From Scatophagus argus (taxonomy: Eukaryota; Chordata; Actinopteri; Scatophagidae), in assembly GCF_020382885.2 (NCBI RefSeq), contig NC_058514.1, forward strand, positions 13,254,249-13,318,248: a stretch of 64,000 nt of DNA, written 5' to 3'. The notes below the pieces were generated by a model, which searched no databases, had not been told where the DNA came from, and was given only the letters and a program-made list of their open reading frames with translations. Below, piece after piece: positions 53,801-64,000 of this stretch (the first letter of the stretch is position 1; each line of letters opens with the position of its first letter). Both the position numbers and the translations under genes were made by a program.

Positions 53801-56578
53801 CTCCCTTTTAATCTATTTAATCTCAACTTTGACTGACTATCTAAATTGCAATCTATTTAAAATATTGGTGCAGTCACTCATATGCAGTCAAATGATGTTG
53901 ATGTTGGTGTTGTTGTAGGTATTGATGGGATAGCTTAGTCTGATGATTTTAGATCGTGATCAGTCTTGAAGTGTCCACAGTCTGCTTTTTTAGGCAATTG
54001 CAGAGATTGCCATATGTTCTCTGACTTCTGTTTCCAAACGTCGCATAATTTTAGTGACTCCGACAGATCCGCACAACGTGAACCGACCGGTAGAGTTATG
54101 TAGCCAATGAGATGGCTATGCTGATTGGATGAATTACTTCACGAGCCTCCTCTTGGGTGACTTAAATAACGCAACATGAGTTACAGCCAGCCAGCAGCAT
54201 GTCGAATGTGGCGTCGAAAAAGATCTATCGTTAATTCTCATATTGTGTTTTAATGGTGAAGATGGAGAAATTCTTAGGCTGACTAGTTAGCTTGGCCTTC
54301 TGGTGTAAGAAAGTCACGACCACCTCCATCACTCTTCTTTTATTTATTTATTTTTTTTTGCCATCTTCTCTTGTTGCTGTCAGAATGTTGTGGTGTTAAT
54401 GACGAACAGGGTGACTGCACTTTCATGTCTCACTTGTGTACAGCAATATGATGTAGATGATGTCATTGGCAGTTTCACTTCCTCCACTTAACATGTGTTA
54501 AGTTCTTGGTGGGGGAAGGAAAAAAAGGAGGATTCATTATGTCATATCAGCATTCATGCTGCTCCATTTGGAATAATCACTGAGCTGTCTGTTTTGTTTT
54601 GTTTGGTTGAGGCATTTCTTCATCAGGTCTTATGACTTGGGTATGTCAACTTAATGAGCCTTCCTTCCTTCCTTTTTCTTGGGTAGGGTCGGGGATTTTT
54701 CTCACTGTGACATCTTCCTACTTTTAAAACATAGCATATTTGTAGTGATCAATGATTAAATTAAAGAGAAGGAAAATGTTAATGGGGTGATGCTCTGTGA
54801 TCCTAATAACACCATTTTCCCCCAGGAAGTAAGTTAAACACGATTTCTCAACCAAGAGATGCAACCTTGGCCCAATCTGGTGTCCAGCCTTTTCAGAATT
54901 ATCAGGAAACAGTGAGCATGCAGACTGATGGTGACATCGTGGTTAACTAATGTGGTTGACCTTTTTTTTAGGTTCAAGGTTTTTTCCTCACCACGTACAA
55001 CATTGTGTTAAGACGTATATATCCTTGACGTGTATAGCTTGTTGTTGCCCACTGTTGTGGTTTGCGTGGGCTCTAATGGAAGATTGTTAATATTATTAGT
55101 AACACATGTGCCTATGCTACTATGACAAGTGAAAATTCTAAAAAATAATATTAATTGTAATAATAAAATAATTCACTTGACCATCATGCCCTTACTATCA
55201 AAACTATCTAAATAGTTGCTTGATAAATTTGTCACTGGAAAGAGCTCACCCGGGTCAAAGCCTTTGGTGTCTGTCTCCAGCTGTCCATTTAAATAAAGCA
55301 AAAATGCGCCCCTGCCAAAACAAAAGCAACTGGACTGGTCACTTAATCAGCTTATCATTGCAGCTCTGCTCGGAAAGAAAATGGACTTCATTCATACTGA
55401 CGTGGAACATTACTGTTGATTAATGATTGTTTTTGTTTCTTAACTAGGATCTTTGCATGACTTAAGCAGACACTGATAATGTAACTCTGTGTGGGAATGT
55501 TTTTTTTTTCAATATACTTTGTAAAACTAAATATGTGAAGTTGGCTAAATCTGGCTTCGAGTAATATGCTGCCAAGGTTTGTTTGAAATGATCCAGGGAG
55601 ACCTATCTTTAAACTACTCTTGAGAATGGCTTCTGTTTCATGTTTTATGCATTTAGAAAAATATGTTGATTACATCCATGCCTTCTTTTCCCACCATATC
55701 TAGGCTTGTTAAATATGGGTAGGGTAGCTAAAGGGTAGCTTTTGTTGTGTATTCCTGTATTAGGGTTTCACTGCACAGTGCAACCCTAATACAGGAATAC
55801 ACACTTGTATACACACTTACACACTTGCACTTGCAATGATTCATACATTCTCTATTTTGTGCTGTAAAGCAGTCCGACAAACCGTGTCTGATAGGCATTT
55901 TGATTGTCTTGTTTGTTTTAAGTTCAGAAGAATACACTAAAGTAGTGGTCCTCTGGGTGCACTTCTTGAAATTTTATGAATAAGTGCACTAAGGACATAA
56001 ACTAAATTATCTTTAAATCTGTGCCAAAACTGAATTGTCCCCCATTTCCTCTCTCCACCACATCATCAATTTCCTGTCATTTTTCAGGAATGCTTTCTGA
56101 AATCGGAGATGCCCAGCTCCTCGCTGAAGATGGGCGAACCCATCCCGTGCACCATCACGGACTGTCCCAATTGCATCACGCCCAGTTCGGCCTTCATCAT
56201 GTGCAAACGACAGATGAATTACGTAAGAACATACCATACGCCTGCTAAGATACAATAAATCAATCTTCTAATGCCTCCAAGTGCTGTTTTGTCTTTCAGT
56301 TGTGGATAGTGGAGCACAGTTGTTGACGTGCCATATTTTCAGGGTGACAGAACGCTTGCAGCTCAGAATCAGGGGTCTGTAATACCGTTTAAGACTTTGC
56401 TTGCTCTGACAGTTAAGCCCTCCCCTCTTCTGTCCTTGTCCAGACTGATGGTGTGTCTGCTGGAGGCCCGTTGTGTGAGAGGTGCGTGTGGACTCGCATC
56501 GGGCCAACTGCCTTCCTTATGACTGATGATGTGCTCTCAATGGCCGAAATCCCACAAAGGCTCGGCCCAGTTTTCTAA
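44832..56578 (+). CDS. fbh1: F-box DNA helicase 1 (FBH1/FBXO18)
   Basis: Nuclear UvrD-type superfamily 1 3'-5' helicase that is also an SCF substrate-recognition subunit. It acts at stalled replication forks and restrains RAD51. Twenty-one coding exons read in phase and give 3,156 nt, 1,051 aa plus stop (human about 1,043). Exons: 44,832-44,850; 45,118-45,270; 45,470-46,056; 46,311-46,447; 46,950-47,097; 47,172-47,353; 47,427-47,501; 47,649-47,740; 48,261-48,429; 49,976-50,195; 50,324-50,411; 50,488-50,583; 50,679-50,815; 51,226-51,322; 51,420-51,586; 51,943-52,039; 52,145-52,339; 53,130-53,249; 53,471-53,577; 56,088-56,222; 56,444-56,578. Domains: PIP box QKGINDFF (68-75), acidic tract, F-box (about 215-256), Walker A GTGKTT (465-470), Walker B DEAQD (648-652), [12 protein letters not shown] (from 672), QSFRFG (701), [11 protein letters not shown] (891-901), [10 protein letters not shown] (936-945), and paired cysteines (DCPNC, LCERC) suggesting a C-terminal zinc site. 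All helicase motifs are intact. Confidence 0.97.
45640..45681 (+). repeat. fbh1: Coding GAG/GAT trinucleotide run in fbh1 exon 3
   Basis: A GAG run followed by nine GAT codons encodes EEEEE then nine Asp, between the PIP box and the F-box. It lies in a low-complexity acidic linker that continues with [12 protein letters not shown]. As a pure trinucleotide tract it is prone to in-frame length change. Confidence 0.9.
48430..49975. other. fbh1 intron 9
   Basis: A 1.5 kb AT-rich intron between the Walker A exon and the next helicase exon. It contains an 18-bp AT palindrome at 49,542-49,559. No recognisable gene or transposon was seen. Confidence 0.8.
52540..52845. repeat. Repeat-like block in fbh1 intron 17
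   Basis: Phrases such as GCCACTTCATTGGAAGCACC, GTAGTTTGCAGTGGCGTTGA, TTCAATAAAATGCAGTCTAG and CCAACAAAAACAGAAAA resemble a dispersed teleost repeat that I recall. It directly abuts the LINE tail that follows. Class not assigned. Confidence 0.4.
52846..53094 (+). mobile_element. LINE 3' tail (CR1/L2/Rex1-like)
   Basis: Contains GGCAGATGGCCGCCCACCCA, GAGGTTTCTGCC, CATGGGGGAATGTTGGGTT, TTGGTCTAGACCTGCTCT, GAGATAACTTTTGTTGTG and TTGGCGCTATATGAATGAA. It ends in an ATTGA-type tandem tail (53,071-53,090), the usual 3' end of a very common teleost non-LTR retrotransposon group. Only the 3' non-coding end is present. It lies 35 bp before fbh1 exon 18. Confidence 0.8.
53578..56087. other. fbh1 intron 19
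   Basis: The 2.5 kb intron between the motif VI exon and the C-terminal exons. It holds the hairpin at 55,746-55,803 and a promoter-like block at about 54,060-54,240. There is no supported exon inside. Confidence 0.75.
55746..55803. repeat. Long near-perfect hairpin (22-bp outer stem)
   Basis: The outer arms (55,746-55,767 and 55,782-55,803) pair perfectly over 22 bp: TGTGTATTCCTGTATTAGGG plus TT against AA plus CCCTAATACAGGAATACACA. After one t/c mismatch an inner stem CACTG/CAGTG closes on a CA loop. The 58-nt foldback is complex sequence and could fold stably as RNA on either strand. It lies in fbh1 intron 19. It may be a miniature foldback transposon or a small-RNA precursor. Confidence 0.9.
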
Positions 56579-59170
56579 TGCTGCTTGTCTTGAAATGACC
56601 TGAAATAAGACTTTCTTCTTTTGTGCCTTGCTGGAAAAGAGGAATGTCAGCTCTCCAGTCAGCCAGAGACACTGAAACAGACTAAACACAGGTGTTTTTT
56701 AGCGTGTTTGTTTGTTTTTTGTAATTGAAATCACATGATTGCAATGTGCTTGTATTGTTTTAATGTTTTTGATATTTTAAAGAGAATTGGATGTTGTAAT
56801 TACTTACTGAGATGTCTTTTTGAAAGGTATTTAGCAGCACAGTGGGAAGGAGTGCTGTTGAGCAGCTTGTCTCGTTTTACTTGAAAGGAAACAACAAAAC
56901 CACATTTTCTGAGTGTCTTTCTTCTTTAACCAAACCTTCTAACACTAGCTAAGTGTTAGAAGCTAACACTAACTAGATAAAACTAACCTTTCTTTTCAGG
57001 TCATAAATAATTTTGGTTGCAGCATTAACAGTTCTTCATATTGTGTGCAAATCAGATAATCTACTCATGGCTGCACTGGAGTTTACAGAGTTCTGTTCAC
57101 ATTCTCCCTGCCAAACAGCTGTAACTTATCACTCTCATAGGAAGACTGTGAAACGGGACTTTTCACAACAGCGCAATGCTTTTCTGTGGGGAGTCAGCCT
57201 ACACTGGTGTACATGAGCAGCTGTAAGTATCAGTCTGCAGAACAGAAGAGAACAGGAACTTTGTTGGCAGGACTTGTTGCTGAGCAAGCTTTTCTGTACT
57301 TCATTATCGAGTTTATTTAGGATGTGGAGCAGTCCAGGAGAGATGACCAACAAAAAAGTGATAATGTTATGTAACCATAGAAATCACTGATTTCACTGCA
57401 ACATGTGACTATTTGTTTTTTTAATACAAGTACTTTTAATTATATAAATTGACAGAGGAGAGCAACAAGAAATGCAAAAGAAAAAGGCCATTAAATAAGT
57501 GATTTCCCTTAAAAAAAAAAAAAAACTCTTCTGATCCATGACATGTTTCATGAGCTGAGAATCATTCATCATGGTCTTTGATGAGGTATTTTTCACACTG
57601 GCCATTATAAAACTATAAAAATGGAGAGTAAAGTTCATTAGTAAGTGCAAAGAATTGATGAAAAACAACCGAATTTTTAAAAAGCATGCATTTGTTCACA
57701 ACTATCAGGTGTCTTGGCAAAAGAGTTCAGTAATATAGTTATACAGACAAACTTTAAAACAATACAGGTATAATACAGTAGTATATTCTGCATACAGTTA
57801 GTTGTTAAAACTCTTGACTTGTGATCAAGGTATACATTTTACATTATGGGAAAACTGATGAGAAGAAGAGGATTTTTTTTTTTTATGCTCAGTGTGCGAC
57901 AGTATCCACAACAAAGACAAAGTGAATCATTTAGATTTCGTCTGGGGAAGTGTGGTAATTAATGAGTGTGCATTGTGTTCGCTCTAACCACAAGCATAGG
58001 CAGTTCTATTGAAGAGATCACTTCTTTAATTCGTTAGTATTCTTTTTTTGCCTATGGTGAAGAGGCAGATAGAAAACATGGTAGAGCGAAGGGTAAGACG
58101 TAACAACCCACAAGGAAGTGACTTAGAAATGTATGTGCTGTAACCTTTTGGCAACCAAGGTGCTAAAGCACAGTTTATATTCTGTAAACTTGTCCTTTAA
58201 AATATTTTTCTACACTTATTCCAGTAATTTACACCAGGGTGGTTATCATTGGCCCTGCTGGCCAGTAAGCTTATCAGCTGCAAACACACCATCAACCACT
58301 GAACACGTCACAGAGAATGTGATAAGCAGAAAACTGATACTGTCAACCACGGAAACTTTTCCAGTGAAAACAATTAACAGCAAAGTGTGGGTCTGTCAAC
58401 TACATGAGGCGTGTGAAAAGTCAATTTTATTTTTAGCTCTTCATATGTAATTTTTTTTTCTTTTTTAGTGCTTTTAACAGCACACGCAAAATTCCATTCA
58501 CTCCCACCGAATTGAAGTGGTGGCAAAATTTGATCTCAAGAGATAACATTAACTATCTGCATGGCTAAACTCTGATCAGATGAGCTAAACTCTGATGTGA
58601 GTGAACTAACCCTTCCACAAGACAAAGTTGGACCATTGTCTGTATATCTTTATGTATGTCAGTGGGCTGGACACACATAAGTACTGGCAAACACGTTGGT
58701 GTTCCTGGCTTACTGCTAACCCGTTGCTTCAGCATATATTTCTTATTTTATTTCTGTAGCAGCTAATCAAACACCAGCTTGACAAATACTTAGCTCTGCA
58801 GTGAAGTTAGACAATCTCAGTAAAAAAATAAATAGAGGATATTATGAAGCCTGGCATTAACATATATATACATATATATACTGCATATATACTTTTTTTG
58901 ACAACAGTTTAATATGTGTCGTATATTCATATTTTAAGGGATATATTTTTAGGAGTGTTAAGATCTGCCCAGAAAAAGGTTGTGAATTCAAATTCTAGTT
59001 GCATCATGCCAGCCCTTATGTTTTCCAGTAACGCTCACAGTACTTCAAAAGCGCTGTTGAACAGAGACGTCCTGTATGGAGGAAATACCTCATTCTTCAG
59101 TGCGTTGACATGATTAAATGACCTTCAGCATGGCTGCTGCTCCCCGGCAGGAAGTCGCAGGGAATAATCT
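56579..59170. other. Convergent interval fbh1 / il15ra
   Basis: fbh1 (plus) and the receptor gene (minus) end tail-to-tail here, so both 3' UTRs fall in this interval. I see no AATAAA within a few hundred bases of the fbh1 stop. For the minus-strand gene, complements of AATAAA occur at 58,747-58,752 and 58,426-58,431. No coding exon was supported. A TA-rich tract lies at 58,860-58,892. Confidence 0.6.
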
Positions 59171-61565
59171 CTACAACTGTTTAGGTTGAACATGATTCAT
59201 TGGCATCAGTTCTTCTGGCTCCTGTACAACCCTGTTTGTTGACCTCCTACAGCGTAAAAGAAACAGCAATGAAAATACAAGCAGTAAAATGTTGGGTGGG
59301 TACTCACACAGATACTTTTTCAACACAGAACTATTATCGCTGATGGATAAAAAGTGCTTTTGCAAAATTGTCTTACCTTCTATAAAATAAGAAGCTGATA
59401 CCACTGAAAGCACAGATGATCACCAGTGAAGCACAGATAATCACCGGTATTGTCGTGCTGTTAAGTTCTGCCAACAAGAGATAAATACTCAATACAAAAT
59501 GTTCCCCCTGTATGCGCTTAATTGTCTTGTGGTTGGAGATTTGGTACAGTTAGGCACAATGACAGTGTCAAGGCTTACCAAATACACGAAGATTAGCTGT
59601 ACTGTTGTTTGAAGGTTCAGCGGTGGTTGAGGTTGATGTTGTCCCATCCGTTGCTCCTGTCCTCCTCACAAAATCTACAGCATCAGCAGGGAGAAAAAAG
59701 CAGGTTGCATAAGATTTTCCTATAGGCCAATAATTCAAATACAGCTACAATTAACCACAACCCTTATGATATTTCCAGTGTCAGCCAGGTTTCTGTGTTG
59801 TTCTGGCTGTGCATTTAGAACCCATGTGTTAAAACAACTCATTCCATTTATGTGCAGCTCTCTTTGTATCTGTATTAAATATTATCAAATATAAATGAAA
59901 GGAGCAAAAGTGGGACCAGTAGACAAAATATGGACGAGGTCTTATTAGGTGACTGCAGGACTGATTCATATGAAGCTGCTCAGAGTCAAATTAGGTCTTA
60001 AGTATGTCAAAATTTGAAAAAAAATCACCTAATTTTTCTCTTAGAGTCAAGAATCGGAGTGTTAAGACTTTATGTCGGCTCTCAAATCATCATCGTTCTC
60101 TGACATCATCGCCAGACACAATAATGATGCATGTGCCTTATTTCCTACAGCTGACAGACAGACAAACCTTCCTGTGTCTGCAGCCCCTGAACTTTCATAG
60201 ATTAAAAGTCATGTAATGAATTTTCCTCCTTCGCTGATAAAATTCAGAAAATTAGACAAGCTCAGTTCATCAGTTTTGAAATAAGACAAGGGGTCTGTTA
60301 TCCTTTTATTCACCTTTAAATTAGGATGATACCATTTTGTCTATGAACATCTGTCTATCAGCTATGAAAACTTTGTGCAACATCTGAAATCCTCCTCCTG
60401 CGGTCTTGACATTCTGCCTGCAGGCTTTCTCAAACATGCAAACAATGAACTGTTCTCTCCGCTCAGGCCATTTCCAACGTGCCCTGAAAACTCAGTTATT
60501 AAGTCACTCTCTGAAGAACGAGCCAGACACCTCACTAACAAATGATTAGAAACCCGTATCAAACCTCCCACGTGAAAAGGTAACTGAAAAGGACTGTTTT
60601 TCAACAATATAAAAACATCTTGGCCCTAAGCAATTGGCCCTGTTTTCCAGTCAGAACCACAACACCAAGACTGCTCTTGTTAATGTCTTCAATCACATTC
60701 ACTTAAAACACAGACAGTGGAAATTTTTCAGTCTTGATATTATTAAATGTGCTGCAATTGACCCTGTCAACCTCAAAGCATAACCAGATAAACTGGAAAA
60801 CTGGGTGAGACCTTCTGGTACAGTGTCAAACTGGTTTGAATCCCATTTGAAGAACAGGGTCTACTTTGTGTCAACTGATAATTACACATCTGAACAAAGA
60901 AAAATAGCTCCCCAAGGCTCCACTCTTGAGGCTCTTTTATTCTACATCAACATGCTCCAAACAATGCACATTATGAAAAACAACAAAACACCATGTGACT
61001 TTGGTCCCATACAAACACTGTACGACAAGTGCCTTTAACAAATCAGTGACTGAATGTGCAAAAATGCTCCTTCCAGTTAAACAAAGATAAATCTGAAATT
61101 ACTGTCTTTGGACCCAACGAAGAACCATTAAAAGTCAGCCCAGTATAGCCCAGAACTCTTTATGTTGTATGGACTCAGACCTAATGTTTTACCTTCCTGT
61201 GTCATAGAACTGACTTTAAAATTCTTTGGTTGGTTTATGAAGCTTAAAGTTTGCTACCACTCTCAGTTTTTTAAAGTCGTGACTAAAGACTTTTCCGTTT
61301 GCCACTGCATTTATATTTAGGACAATTCACTTGTTGCACTTCACTGAAATCATCAGACTGGATAAAGATCAGCTTTCAGCAACAATATGGTGAAGGACCG
61401 TTGGGAAAATCCTTGCTGCGTGTTTAACCGTATGGTATTTACCATGTGAGTGATCTGACGGGACCCACAGAACACTTGAGGTTGGTTCTGTGCTGTGTGA
61501 TTCTGCAGTAACTGAAGCTGAGATATTGATATGCTGGGTCATCTGTAGGCTGGTGGAGGCTGCTG
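59171..61565 (-). CDS. il15ra: Probable interleukin-15 receptor alpha, 3' part
   Basis: Four minus-strand exons join in phase: 61,443-61,565; 59,579-59,674; 59,377-59,467; 59,171-59,246 with stop TAG at 59,171-59,173. They encode about 128 residues. First comes a Ser/Thr-rich stalk (for example GTTSTSTTAEPSNNSTAN, with Asn-X-Ser/Thr sites). A transmembrane helix of about 23 hydrophobic residues follows, then RRS and a tail of about 23 residues ending HVQPKQL. No tyrosine is present in the tail. This plan, phase 1 stalk exons and the tail-to-tail position beside fbh1 match IL15RA, which presents IL-15 in trans through a sushi domain. The sushi and signal-peptide exons were not found and should lie right of the window. 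Identity therefore rests on architecture and synteny, not on the ligand-binding domain. A decayed LINE sits in the intron between the stalk exons. Confidence 0.68.
60360..61330 (+). mobile_element. Decayed L2-type LINE reverse transcriptase fragment
   Basis: In shifting plus-strand frames one reads FLKHANNELFSP, NSVIKSLSEE, NTKTALVN-like (near 60,670), WFESHLKNRVYFVS (near 60,830), APQGSTLEALLFYINM (near 60,910) and NKDKSEITVFGP-like (near 61,085). These correspond to reverse transcriptase segments of L2-type LINEs (GxPQGSxLGPLLF and so on). The YADD catalytic motif region is degraded, and stops and frameshifts are frequent. It is antisense to the host gene, in the il15ra intron. Confidence 0.8.
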
Positions 61566-62462
61566 CTGATGAAAAAAAAAAGAAATTTACTTCTTCTTGT
61601 ATTGTTAAAGAGCATGACTAAATGTACCACAGCAAATACTAGTTTTATTAAAAACACTACCTCTGTTGCGTCTTCTATCTTTACTGCTATTTGTAAAACT
61701 ACCGTTGAAGAAAACAAATTCATACTGTGATTTGGAGAGTCCAGGTGAATGGATGTCTTTACTTGCGCATGACTGTGTGGTAAAGAAGTACTGTAAGTAC
61801 ACTGTAGACACCGGTTATGATTCTCTGATTGATGAGCATGACACATAATAATAAAAGAACATGCAAGGTTTTGTGTTAGTTTCTTCAGTATTGTTATGAC
61901 TGATACAACTGCTGTTAATGCATCACCTAACAGTACTAGTGCCACTCCTATAACCACAACTACAAACACCAACAGTCACCAGAACAACTGCTATTCTTCT
62001 TCTACTTATATCACTATTACTACCTTTATTACTCCCACTACTATTACTATAAAGTGAAGAATTAATAAACAGAATAGTCTATTTATTCCATTTTCAATTT
62101 AGATGTGCCAGTTATTAATGCAGTGACTAAAATGCAGCATTTATTAAAATGAATATTTACAGTAGTGCTTTTCTGAGTGTGGCATGCCAAAATGTCTGCC
62201 ATGAGGTGACCCTAACATTATTCACATCAATGCAACACAGTACTATTTTGTATAGACTTCTTTTAAGGTAGCATTAAATGTTTTTGCAAGCTGAGGACAG
62301 AAAAACAAACTAGTTAAAAAACACAATGATTTATCACCAGCTTATGAAGTTGAGAATGTAAACCTGTCAGCAAACAGAAGCCTGGCAGAGCTAAATAAGC
62401 ATTTGGTTGGAGTTACGTTTAATGTCATGTTACAAATTATGTTAAGGTCTAGTAGTCACTCT

Positions 62463-62690
62463 CAATTTACCTCTGTTTTGGTCTCCACCAATTCCTGAGG
62501 GAAATATTTGTCTCTTTACCTATGCTTCACTATGCTCACTGGCTAGATGCTAACTTTGATTGTATGTACTGTATTTCTCTGTTGGTTTGTCAGTGTAAGT
62601 CACTCCTTCCATGTTTTATGCTATCATTTGCGCCATTGTGAATAAGAAATATTGATCAGAGCAACTTTGTCGTTAGAGTATGTTTATCCT
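62463..62690. repeat. Dispersed fish repeat, copy B
   Basis: Shares TTGGTCTCCACCAATTCC, GAGGGAAATATTTG, GCTAACTTT and an ending like GATCAGAGCAACTTT with the copy at about 32,105-32,395. Same orientation, diverged. Confidence 0.55.
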
Positions 62691-62835
62691 CATTCATACC
62701 ACAGGTGCATGCGGTCAGTATAATAAAATCATTGCATCCATTGAGTCTGGTTCCACAATAGCTAAATGACCGACAGGACTAGATGATTTGTTTAAGCAGT
62801 AAATATAGACCAGTTTCAGATGTCAGTTTCAGTTT

Positions 62836-62920
62836 CAGGTGTAACTAATAACATGAATAACAGCTGAATTTCATTTCGGTTTTCTGTGGAACAGTCCATC
62901 ACTATTATTAGTTACACCTG
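62836..62920. repeat. Foldback element with 16-bp inverted repeats
   Basis: CAGGTGTAACTAATAA (62,836-62,851) is the exact reverse complement of TTATTAGTTACACCTG (62,905-62,920), with a 53-bp spacer. Size and form suggest a miniature inverted-repeat element or a remnant. Confidence 0.75.
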
Positions 62921-63306
62921 TGTTTTTCCGGCTGCGAGCAGTCAAAGGGATGAAATGAACACACATACATGATAATAGTTAAATGGATCCTATATATTAT
63001 TTTGTTATCCTCCCATATGGGGACAAAGAATATAACAAAGTAACTTTTACTCACAGACCATTTGAATGAGTTATGTTTCGTAAGGAGAAAAAGTAAGAGG
63101 AGTTTTAGTTGAGTGAAATTTTGCTACTCCTTTTCCCCTAACTCCGATTACCGCTGCTTCTACTTGTACATTGAAGTTACCGGTACAACTACAGATACCA
63201 TTGCTGCAAGTGCTGCTTTTAATCGTTACAGTACTGCTGCTGCCATTACTACAATGCTAATAATCATGCGCACAAACGAGAAGGTGAGAGAGAGTTTAGT
63301 CTAGAC

Positions 63307-63987
63307 CAGGCATGTCCAAAGTCCGGCCCGGGGGCCAATCACCACATGAACGTAACAGAGGAGCCGGATAAAAGCAGGTTTGGCTAAGAAAATGCTGAGC
63401 TTATTCGATTCCACATATTTGTGTGAGCAGACATTCTCCGTCATGAATTTAAACAAGGTCAAGACTAAGTGGCTCCCACTTACGTGACATTTTACGCATT
63501 TCAACCACTGCCCTCAAACCAGACCTGGCCTCTTTACTGAAATCCAGATCTCAGTATCACACTTCTCTCAGCCTGAAATAGAGTGTTTTGATCTGTAACA
63601 TTTGTCACCATTAACAGTAAAAAGCCAAAAGCACACTTACGCACTTATGGCACTTATTTTATTAAACTCTTGAATAAGATTTAGTAATAACTTTTGATGT
63701 TGTGTACTGTTACTGTTACTATAGACGTAACACAGACTATTACTTTCTGAAAGATCTTGTAAAAGACAAGAGCAAAATTCACTTGTTCACATCTGCCTGA
63801 GTGGCTTATATTTGGTTACATTGCCATTTGAAAAATAAAAATAATTGTGACAATAAAAATTGTTTCATAACAGTGTGTATTTGCATGCAACTTTTGTGGT
63901 TTAAGAAAATAACAAGAAACTATTGGCTCCCGGGCATCTTCATTTTATCAAATCTGGCCCTCTTTGCAAAAAGTTTGGACACGCCTG
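63307..63987 (+). mobile_element. hAT-type DNA transposon remnant with both ends
   Basis: Starts CAGGCATGTCCAAAGTCCGG and ends TTTGGACACGCCTG, which are imperfect terminal inverted repeats. The left flank GTCTAGAC (63,299-63,306) fits the nTCTAGAn target typical of hAT insertions. The right flank TGCTACAC (63,988-63,995) matches at 5 of 8 positions, as expected of an old duplication. Inside, the plus strand encodes STYLCEQTFSVMNLNKVKTK (63,408-63,467), the C-terminal dimerisation region of hAT/ZBED-like transposases, then stops. At 681 bp it is an internally deleted, non-autonomous copy. Confidence 0.85.
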
Positions 63988-64000
63988 TGCTACACAGTTA

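Larger units (their letters stand above)
61566..63306. other. Upstream intron sequence of il15ra
   Basis: No sushi-domain exon (paired cysteines with a conserved Trp) could be read on the minus strand. The stretch includes a cryptic ACT/TAC-rich simple region (about 61,890-62,050), a second copy of the repeat also seen at 32.1 kb, and a 16-bp inverted repeat at 62,836-62,920. Confidence 0.6.

Noticed and set aside
61703..61772. Possible extra minus-strand il15ra exon between CACAG (acceptor) and GTAGTT (donor).
   Set aside because: It reads openly only if entered in phase 0, whereas the neighbouring stalk exons all use phase 1 borders; entered in phase 1 it meets a stop within five codons. 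No cysteine pattern of a sushi domain.
61439..61972. 177-residue open frame on the minus strand.
   Set aside because: It overlaps the true stalk exon in the wrong frame and its hydrophobic start comes from the ACT/TAC-rich simple sequence; no protein family resemblance.

Overview
This window is ordinary nuclear DNA of a bony (teleost) fish. The evidence is GT-AG introns, long AT-rich introns, abundant CA/GT/CT microsatellites, decayed fish-type transposons (Tc1/mariner, hAT, CR1/L2-type LINEs) and five vertebrate genes whose exons can be read one by one. There is no bacterial or phage content, no CRISPR array, and no rRNA or tRNA gene that I could recognise.

Layout. (1) 1-29,513, minus strand: the 5' part of camk1d. 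Coding exon 1 (29,416-29,513) and exon 2 (3,765-3,896) are separated by a 25.5 kb intron; the rest of the gene lies left of the window. (2) 29,514-33,632: camk1d upstream region, including a GC-rich stretch near 31.0-31.4 kb. (3) 33,633-39,124, minus strand: complete cdc123, 13 coding exons, 340 aa. (4) 39,125-40,030: a 906 bp head-to-head promoter interval. (5) 40,031-42,931, plus strand: complete nudt5, 9 coding exons including a 9-nt micro-exon, 218 aa. (6) 44,832-56,578, plus strand: complete fbh1 (FBXO18), 21 coding exons, 1,051 aa. (7) 59,171-61,565, minus strand: the last four coding exons of a single-pass receptor, very probably il15ra, running tail-to-tail with fbh1; its signal peptide and sushi exons lie beyond the right edge. 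(8) 63,307-63,987: a hAT-type transposon remnant with both termini.

How the genes relate. camk1d encodes a Ca2+/calmodulin-dependent kinase, cdc123 an eIF2 assembly chaperone, nudt5 an ADP-ribose pyrophosphatase, fbh1 an SCF-type F-box DNA helicase acting at stalled forks, and il15ra a cytokine receptor chain. They are not a functional pathway. What is notable is synteny: from general knowledge, the human NUDT5-CDC123-CAMK1D and FBH1-IL15RA pairs sit in two separate blocks of chromosome arm 10p, and here they are adjacent.

I found no convincing new biological system. The most unusual items are two near-perfect hairpins (11,098-11,135 and 55,746-55,803), the nudt5 micro-exon, a coding GAT repeat in fbh1 beside a PCNA-interaction motif, and a dyad element upstream of fbh1. 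Exon calls rest on reading splice sites and phases by eye; every complete gene closes in frame. UTR limits and transcription starts are not resolved.
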